Positions 58,101 through 64,000 of a stretch of DNA of 64,000 nucleotides are shown piece by piece. Each line of letters starts with the position of its first letter. The stretch's first letter is position 1. A program made the position numbers and the translations under genes. The DNA lies in contig JANQBS010000161.1 in assembly GCA_033085395.1 (NCBI GenBank), positions 1 through 64,000 on the forward strand, written 5' to 3'. The stretch comes from Xanthoparmelia taractica. Its lineage: Eukaryota; Ascomycota; Lecanoromycetes; Lecanorales; Parmeliaceae. The notes under the pieces are model-generated. The model worked only from the letters and a program-made list of their open reading frames with translations. It was not told the origin of the DNA and did no database searches.

Positions 58101-59215
58101 TTTCTAATATAATTAGACCGCATTATCACGAAAGATAGCTCGTCTTCTCTAATGGAATTTAGTCGCAAAGACGCGAAAAACGTATATTATATTTATTAAG
58201 TTATATAGCGCTTATTACGCTATTAATAGAAGCACTTCTTTCTTCTTAGCGATCGTTAACTTACTCGTTAACTAAATCGCATATCTTAGTATAAGACGAG
58301 TTAAGACTAAGATTATAAAGATTTATTTAATAAATATTAGATTAGCTTACGTTAATATAAGATATAAGAATCTTGCGATATTTTATAATCCTTAGTTATA
58401 AAGAATTATTATTAATATTTAACGTCTATAAGGCGAGACTAAGACGATAGAATATCGCTTAATTATCAAAGATCTATTATTATAGATACTCACTTATATT
58501 AATTAAGAAGACGAGATCGAAGTAACGCTCTATATAGTCTTTTATCTTATATTCGCCGCATTTCTCCATATAAGCGAGTTTATATATATTACACGTAATC
58601 ATAAAGGTCGAGACTTTAAGTAATAATTCCTTACTCGTCGCTCGATAAGACTATACGAGAAATATCTCAAATTTATATTTTCAGCATTTAAAACGAATTT
58701 CTTTTATTAAAAAATAATACTTATTATTATAACGTTAAACGATAACGCTTATATAGTAAAGGTCTTATAATATCTCTTTAGATAAAAGATCTTATTAAAT
58801 AACCCCCTCTTTTAATTAAATAAGAGCTCTTTTATTAAAGAGCTAATTATCGATTAACTTCGTTAAATATTAATCTCGCTTAATATAAGAAGTTATTATT
58901 TAAGGTACTTTTTCCGTAGAGAGGCTATTACTTTAATATAAGAGGCGGGCCTTAGCGATAATAAGATTATGCTATTAAGACGCTAAAAGTCCGATTTCTA
59001 TCGCCTCTATATTATTATTCATCTCGAGCGAATTCTTATTATATTACGAAGATATTAGTATCTTTCGTTTTATTAGCGCTAGTGCTAGCGATGCTCGTAT
59101 CGCTAGATCGCTATGCGAAGTCTTCTACGAGGTCTTTATATAACGTCTTTTGATTATTTAAGAGTTTTCTAGCGCTGAGACACGTTTAGGGGCTTATCTA
59201 GGCCTGCTAACGATC
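55106..59215 (+). mobile_element. RIP-degraded DIRS-like retrotransposon
   Basis: About 4 kb of strongly AT-rich DNA with stops in every frame but readable relics on the plus strand. FNLFAKTL then LYYLDDFFAI (57,156-57,185, the YLDD box) and AKIVIPERAFLRRFF near 57,450-57,490 are reverse-transcriptase segments. Downstream, a GETKTIEYRLIIKDLLL stretch and FAAFLHISEFIYITRNHKGR near 58,550-58,610 resemble the tyrosine recombinase of fungal DIRS elements; the His in FLHISEF stands where Arg is expected, as a C-to-T change would give. The order RT then recombinase fits DIRS. Many TGG codons appear as TAA or TAG. Exact ends were not located. Confidence 0.7.
56973..57114. mobile_element. 142-bp insertion with TG...CA ends, probable solo LTR
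   Basis: Normal-composition DNA embedded in the AT-rich retroelement. It starts TGTCACGG and ends CGTGACA (7-bp inverted ends, TG...CA) and is flanked by the 5-bp direct repeat CCCTT (56,968-56,972 and 57,115-57,119). Deleting the insert and one CCCTT restores the retroelement reading frame (FNLFAKTLN continuing towards YLDD). TG...CA ends with a 5-bp target duplication are the hallmark of an LTR; a small TIR element is the alternative. It shows no RIP signature, so it arrived later or escaped. Confidence 0.8.
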
Positions 59216-59738
59216 TAGCTGAACCTACTAACTGCTGACCTTAGCGTTGGGACGGCCCAATTATTTATCTATAGTACTGCTTGGTCCCGATGTGTATGCC
59301 TTCATGAATGAGAACACTAAGATTAGCAATCGCGGCTCCACGATCCGCCTCGAATTCCACCCACGCGAGCACGTGCCATCACCTTTCGGAGCCGAGGCTC
59401 AGAAAGTATTGCTGGACGGTGATAGGCTGTAGCAATGCGGCTGACGGAAAGTGCGTACGTTCTTCATGTATGCAGATGGGTTGGAAGCGAAAGACACATA
59501 GGGTTCATGCATGCGAATCGGATCGGCCATTTCCACCAGTATTAGCCAAAAGATGCTTCAATGGCAGAAAATCGCAGACTTCCAAAAGCCTGGCTATAAA
59601 TTGCGATACAACTGTCTTCTAGACTTCTCAATCAAAACTTGCGAAACAATATAAATCAAGTCTTGCCCAAAAATTTTATTATGAACAGCGTCGATGAACT
59701 GTTATCCCTACTTTCCATAATCACGTAGTTAATACTGT
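59216..59738. other. Intergenic, no gene seen
   Basis: About 520 bp of normal composition right of the RIP block. Short overlapping frames at 59,247-59,622 carry no recognisable feature. Confidence 0.4.
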
Positions 59739-60052
59739 AAGGAGTAGATTTCCTCGCGGAAGAGATTCAACGCTCACCTAGTAAAGTGTCTCAAAGAGTC
59801 AATCTCCTAGCGGACGAGATTCAACGCTCGTAGTAGTAGAAGTAAGGAGTAGATCTTTTCGCGGACGAGGTTCAACGTTCGCGGTAGGAAAATACTAACA
59901 AGAGTGGACCTCCTCGCTGACGAGGTTCAATACTCGCGATAGTAGATTGTTGTAAAGAGTAACTCTACTCTGGTAGTACGAGTATATCAGGAGTAATGCT
60001 ACTCTACTCTTCGCGGACGAGATTCAATACTCACGGGGGTAAATACTATAAA
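59739..60052. repeat. Irregular tandem repeat with stem-loop core
   Basis: Four clear copies plus one after a gap share a core like GCGGACGAGATTCAACGCTCG, with its GAG at about 59,762, 59,816, 59,867, 59,922 and 60,019 (spacing 51-55 bp, then about two periods). A degraded copy lies near 59,955-59,990. Each core can pair CGAG with CTCG around a loop of ATTCAAC or GTTCAATA type. Flanks vary (AGTAGATCTCCTCG is common). Function unknown. Confidence 0.75.
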
Positions 60053-60491
60053 AAACACCTACTCTATACACCCACGTCCAAAGTACTTCTCGTAGACACG
60101 AGAGACAAAAAATCGAGCCCGCGCTCAGATATTATGCTCGCGACGTATGCGATGATTATAATTGGATCCAGACGCTTTATAACATCACCTTTGAGAAGAA
60201 TGTTGATGGAGGGTCGTCTTGCTATCCTATATATCGTGGCAATGGTAAAAGTGGTGCACGATTTCTTTTTCCGGACTAGGAAGTCGCGGGCTTATGGTAG
60301 CGCTATCCGGGTATCTGTGGTGTCTAGGGGATGATTGTGAGCTTAAGAGCTTGATGGCGAAAAGCGAGATTGATGAAAGGGGTAGGTTGCACATGGCGAT
60401 GCTGTTGAGAAGGGCTCACACACTCTGCAGTTTTTCGACATTTGCATCTCGATACGTTTACACGATGCAACTCTTTGAGAGCATAAGCAAT

Positions 60492-61240
60492 TCAGCCGGA
60501 ATCCTTTCTCCCGGCACCACTCCCTTGTCGCCTCTTAAAATTTTTATCCTTGGCTTCTCGCATCTTGCTGCGATTCTTGCGGGTTGCATCATGGTCCGTC
60601 TGTTCTTCAATCTTCATATTCGAGGGTTTTGACGTCAGTATGTGTTGAAAGCTGAGTAGATCCTGACAAAGAATGCCAGCATATTTACGAGATAGGCCGC
60701 ATGCATGGGGATTAAAGGTCCAAGAGCGGGGCACTGACAATGACCCGTCACCCCAAGGCTTAGTTCTCAAATCGCTATGGTACTCGTACTTGTAGACCTG
60801 AATATCGCTCGCAGTCCTTGCGTTCTCGTCAATCCACTCTTTCAGCAGAGGCAGATGAAGCAGCAGGAATGCGAGAAAGAACCCAATTCCTCCTTGCGAA
60901 ATAATTCCTCATTATCTAGTTGAGCGCTAAGCAGTAGGTTTCAGTTACAAGAATTCTCGCAGCCATATACGAAGCAAGTACGCGACGCACTATCCACAAC
61001 TTTCAACCACCCAACAAAATATTTCCAAGGATACGTCCTCGCGTCCTCCCTTAGTCTCCCAAACTCGTCAATTACAACGACTGCCACATGCTGCTGATCC
61101 CGAAGCCTCGTAGAACGGTAATTACCTGTGGACTCGCGACGCTCTGAAAAATCCATATCCCATGTTGCAGCAAGCTTACTTGCGGTTATGTTGTTGATAT
61201 CGAATCTTTTCGAGAACTCAGACTCCAAGGAGATAGATTC
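60492..61240 (-). CDS. Possible gene of unknown family, structure unresolved
   Basis: A minus-strand frame (about 61,240-60,941) reads SISLESEFSKRFDINNITAS, then DQQHVAVVVIDEFGRLRED and YPWKYFVGWLKVVDSAS. A second frame (about 60,905-60,492) reads GGIGFFLAFLLLHLPLLKEW (a likely membrane segment), then SDIQVYKYEYHSDLRTKPWG and a Lys/Arg-rich tail. They look like parts of one protein, but I could not find a splice that joins them without a stop, and no ATG precedes the first part cleanly. It may be broken. No family recognised. Plus-strand frames at 59,996-60,632 overlap it and look less protein-like. Confidence 0.3.
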
Positions 61241-61587
61241 CCATGGCGCTTAGGTTATGCAAAAGACCACTGATCCTGAAGTTGGTGCAGGGTTCGCAGG
61301 AAATCATGATGAGAGAGGGGTGGGTACTATGAGACCAGTGTGGTCTCGATGATTGAAGAGCGTTCTTTTCATGGCTTCTTGCTGCTCGCATATTGTCATT
61401 TCGCAGCTACATACTATTCAGGTAGGTAAGAAAGCGGCATGAGCAATGGTAACAGTAATACCAATAGCAACAAATAACATCTCTACCTTAAGCAAATTGT
61501 CCAATTCAGCTAGCTCGAAATCACACAAACCCCACTCATTTGTTAAGAATATATAATTCTTTAGCGACAATGCATATCATTAAACAA

Positions 61588-61690
61588 GACACTTTGGCCG
61601 AGTGGTTAAGGCGATTGACTAGAACTTCTCATCCGAGAAATAAGCTATCAATTTCTTTCGGGAGCGCAGGTTCAAATCCTGCAGGTGTCG
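61588..61690 (+). tRNA. tRNA-Ser(AGA) with a 22-nt intron
   Basis: Acceptor stem GACACTT pairs with AGGTGTC and the discriminator base is G. D arm GGCCGAGTGGTTAAGGC is typical of fungal tRNA-Ser. Anticodon stem ATTGA pairs with TCAAT. The loop carries anticodon AGA (61,621-61,623), followed by an intron at about 61,625-61,646 in the canonical place one base 3' of the anticodon. A long variable arm (TTCTTTCGGGAGC) marks a class II tRNA. T arm is GCAGG-TTCAAAT-CCTGC. It reads UCU codons, and others of the UCN box by wobble. It lies in no other gene. Confidence 0.93.
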
Positions 61691-61704
61691 AGACATGTTT
61701 GAAA

Positions 61705-61709
61705 TTTTT
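61705..61709 (+). terminator. RNA polymerase III terminator
   Basis: A TTTTT run 15 bp after the tRNA end, followed by further T runs, fits Pol III termination of the tRNA-Ser transcript. Confidence 0.7.
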
Positions 61710-61749
61710 GTTTTTGCTTGTCTTCCTCATACACATTTTTTTTTTTTTG

Positions 61750-62069
61750 AGAATAAATTGCTGCTTCCTTTTTAATGCTCTTTATCGGAAGGGTTTAGGG
61801 TGCAACTTGGCTTTGGGCTACAAATACATGATTGAATTGCGCTGAGGGGTCGTAAAAAAAGGGCGGACAGATATGAGATTTCTGGGCTCGGGCCGACTTT
61901 CCGGGCACTTTTGCGTGGGGTTGGAGATAATGCGGGGATCCTTTTTTACTTTGGGCTTTGTGCTCTAAGATATATTTTCATCTGGCGGTAGCACTCGAGA
62001 TATATCTAGGGAAGCTTCGCTCGAGCAATCTGAATCTGTCTTCTGAAGACCGTTCCTAAATCTGCCAAA
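61750..62069. other. Spacer, no gene seen
   Basis: About 320 bp between the tRNA and the DUF3237 gene; presumably the latter's promoter. Confidence 0.4.
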
Positions 62070-62936
62070 ATGTCCAATTTCCCATCCCTTCAACCGGCAA
62101 TGACCGTCCAAGTGATTCACCAATTCATATCGTCTTTCGTGCGCTATTCTGTGTGGAACTTCACTCACTGACCGTGTGCAGGTTGTCCTTGGCGACATCT
62201 CTCCTGTCGGTCTGTCAGGTTCATTATCGAATCTCCAGTCCCATTCAATTAACATGGGTGCCCAGGCTCCGCCGCCAGGGGCACTCCTTTGGCCATCGCC
62301 GTACGTCCCAACTCTTGGATTTAGGCTACTCCTAACAGTTTCAGGCAATGGCGGGTGGTACCGTCAAGTCCGAGCCCGGTTTTACCCCAGCCATTGATGC
62401 CACTTTGGTCGGCCAAGGTGCGGATTATATCCATCACGATCCTAGCGGCAAACACATGCGGTTGAACGCACATTCTGTAGTCAAGTAAGTGTCCGAAACT
62501 CTCCCTCCAGAGTAGAGGCTGGAGACTGATAAGCTCCGTTGCTGATGTGTCCCAGAGATAAGAGCGGTGGTCTAGTGTACCTCTCTTACACCGGCGTTGT
62601 AGATATGACTCCTGAGCTAAAATTGTTGTGGAGCGGGAACCCGGACGCGAAGACGACGGAGTTTGGCAATTCGTGTAAGTGTTTGCAGAGCTTCCACCCA
62701 AGTCCTTCCGTTTTTCTTGCTTTGCTCCATTGCTGTTGTGCCTGTCCTTCTCTTTCCAAACCCGACTCCGTGATCTGATGACCACTCCAGTCATCGAAAT
62801 GAGGTTCGAGACCGGAGATGAGAAGCTGAAAGATCTTGAGACCGGAGTCTTTGTAGGGGCGGGCCATTTTGTCGTTGAGAAGGGAAAGCCAGCTGTGGTG
62901 GAGTACAAGGTTAGCAAGGCCGTTAAAGGTAACTGA
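62070..62936 (+). CDS. DUF3237 family protein (5' end unresolved)
   Basis: Certain exons: about 62,348-62,484, 62,556-62,674 and 62,791-62,936, joined by GTAAGT...CCCAG and GTAAGT...TCCAG introns. They encode MAGGTVKSEPGFTPAIDATL, VGQGADYIHHDPSGKHMRLN, SGGLVYLSYTGVVDMTPELK, TTEFGNSFIEMRFETGDEKL and GVFVGAGHFVVEKGKPAVVE, ending VSKAVKGN. This is the barrel-like DUF3237 domain found in fungi and bacteria; its function is unknown. The N-terminal strand probably starts at ATG 62,070 (MSNFPSLQPAMTVQ) with an exon 62,182-62,257 (VVLGDISPVG). Linking that exon to 62,348 needs a one-base adjustment that I could not resolve. Either an intron boundary differs or a frameshift exists. Confidence 0.75.
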
Positions 62937-63037
62937 GGCCAAATCAGGCGTGATAGACTTGCATATACCATCTGTACGCGTCGTAGACTGGCGTAGTCCC
63001 AAGTTGTTTGTATGAAGGCAGTCAAATACTCCGCAGC

Positions 63038-63628
63038 TCATCCATCTATTTCGTCCACGACCTTCTGTTGTCTGTTCAATCCGAGAACAATGTCCTTGAA
63101 CGACCCTCCAATCGAACCCCTAATGCGCTCCGTAAATCGGTCAGATCTCGCCCTGCCGCTTCTCACCCATCCTCTCCATCGCGTGCTGCTCCATACCCAA
63201 AATCTTGCGACCCCCCATCCAGCACATATCAAAAACACCGTACCCAGCACAGCAACCACCACGCTCAAAAACGTCCTCGTGCTGACTTTACACCCCAGCT
63301 CATTCCCTCTCAGCTCCCATCTTTCATCGTTCAGCGAGCAGATATCCGGGTTGTAGATGGGCGTGAGGAGAGGCCAGGTAGCTGGGTTGGGCACGCAGGT
63401 TGAAGACTGGGCTTGTCAGCAATACTCATGAGGAGGAGTATTGAGAGTGCGTACGATAGCACACCAGCTGCAATGGTATTGCGAGTGGAGGCAGGAATAG
63501 CAATCTTGGAGCCGCCAGCAGTGGGGGAGTAGGTAATCTGGATCGCGCTCTCTATCATGCGGTATGACGGTGTCGTTCAATACGAGGAGGGTCTTCTGAT
63601 AATGGAATGGCCTGGTGGGCGTGATCAT
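63038..63628 (-). CDS. PSI-domain membrane protein (5' end incomplete)
   Basis: Two exons on the minus strand, 63,628-63,455 and 63,406-63,038, with a 48-nt intron (GTACGC...CCCAG). The join gives CWRLQDCYSCLHSQYHCSWC and then AISSTCVPNP, a cysteine-rich PSI (plexin-semaphorin-integrin) module. It is followed by PDICSLNDERWELRGNELGC, one membrane helix (FLSVVVAVLGTVFLICAGW) and a basic cytosolic tail. Similar small type I proteins occur across Pezizomycotina. The in-frame ATG at 63,628 does not give a signal peptide; the frame is open towards about 63,690. The expected first exon may lie under the AT-rich block starting near 63,735, so the gene may be truncated. Confidence 0.72.
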
Positions 63629-63734
63629 GAGATGACAAACAATAACTCGAATAGGGGAGGATAAAGTCCCCTTGATGCACGCTCGAGTCAAGACTGAAGA
63701 CGGCTACACGTGTATCCAGGGTGTTTTCTATACC

Positions 63735-64000
63735 TCAGCCAACGCTTAAAAAAATACTATTAGCGCTATCTTAGCGTGGCTACGCTAGATTTATATATGC
63801 GTTATACTAAAATAAGATGCGTTATTTTAGAAATCTTGCTATCGCTTTTATAGAAGCGAGAAATAGTCTTACGAAGTAGAACGAATATAAAATTTCGCTC
63901 GCTTATATATTAATTAAAGCGAGATATAGTTTAAAAAATATAATGAAATTAGCGAAGAGAGTCGCACTCACAGCTACTTCGATTTAGTAATTCTAATTCA
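63735..64000. mobile_element. AT-rich RIP-like repeat, edge only
   Basis: Sequence changes abruptly to AT-rich near 63,745 (CTTAAAAAAATACTATTAGC) and stays so to the window end. It resembles the other RIP-like blocks in composition. No coding motif readable. It contains a short palindrome TAGCGTGGCTACGCTA near 63,774. Confidence 0.55.

Noticed and set aside
59739..60052. CRISPR-like array
   Set aside because: Spacing is roughly regular, but the copies diverge, spacer lengths vary, there are no cas genes and the window is clearly fungal.
62321..63041. Two long minus-strand frames
   Set aside because: Antisense to the DUF3237 exons and including its introns; no domain of their own.

Overview
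The window looks like a chromosome segment from a filamentous ascomycete (Pezizomycotina). Genes carry many short introns (about 47-150 nt, GT...AG, several with CTAAC-type branch sites). Intergenic spaces are long. Two AT-rich blocks (about 46.3-48.1 kb and 55.1-59.2 kb, with more starting at 63.74 kb) look like repeats mutated by RIP (repeat-induced point mutation). A class within Pezizomycotina (Leotiomycetes or Dothideomycetes are possible) cannot be fixed from sequence alone. Exon joins below come from reading frame plus splice signals and have not been tested against transcripts.

Layout. 1-6.5 kb: no convincing gene. 6.6-15.6 kb: ordinary genes, namely an ammonium transporter, a class II aldolase-like enzyme (minus), an arrestin-like adaptor with a PPxY motif, a short-chain dehydrogenase and a basic/proline-rich hypothetical protein. 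17-29 kb: an accessory region. It holds an eight-exon NLR-type gene (alpha/beta-hydrolase, NB-ARC, near-identical TPRs), a divergently placed frameshifted ORF, a small secreted 12-cysteine protein, two convergent genes sharing a small domain, and a heavily decayed gene. 30.7-37 kb: housekeeping-like genes, namely an Emp24-type p24 cargo receptor, a Myb/SANT-like protein, a small two-exon gene and a divergent 14-3-3 protein.

38.8-54.3 kb: a metabolic and transport block. A 2-oxoglutarate/Fe(II) oxygenase and a CYP504-like P450 are divergent from one spacer. They are followed by an MCT-type MFS transporter, a RIP block, a broken MCT-type MFS gene, an Acr3-type arsenite permease and another MFS transporter. 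The oxygenase, P450 and MFS genes could form a small catabolic or secondary-metabolite cluster, but no synthase backbone is present. 55.1-59.2 kb: a RIP-degraded DIRS-like retroelement (reverse transcriptase YLDD box, then tyrosine recombinase) interrupted by a young 142-bp element with TG...CA ends and a 5-bp target duplication, probably a solo LTR. 59.7-64 kb: a short tandem repeat, an unrecognised possible gene, an intron-containing tRNA-Ser(AGA), a DUF3237 gene and a PSI-domain membrane protein that abuts the last AT-rich block.

The strongest leads are the NLR gene and its surrounding accessory genes (16.9-25.9 kb), and the post-RIP insertion at 56,973-57,114.
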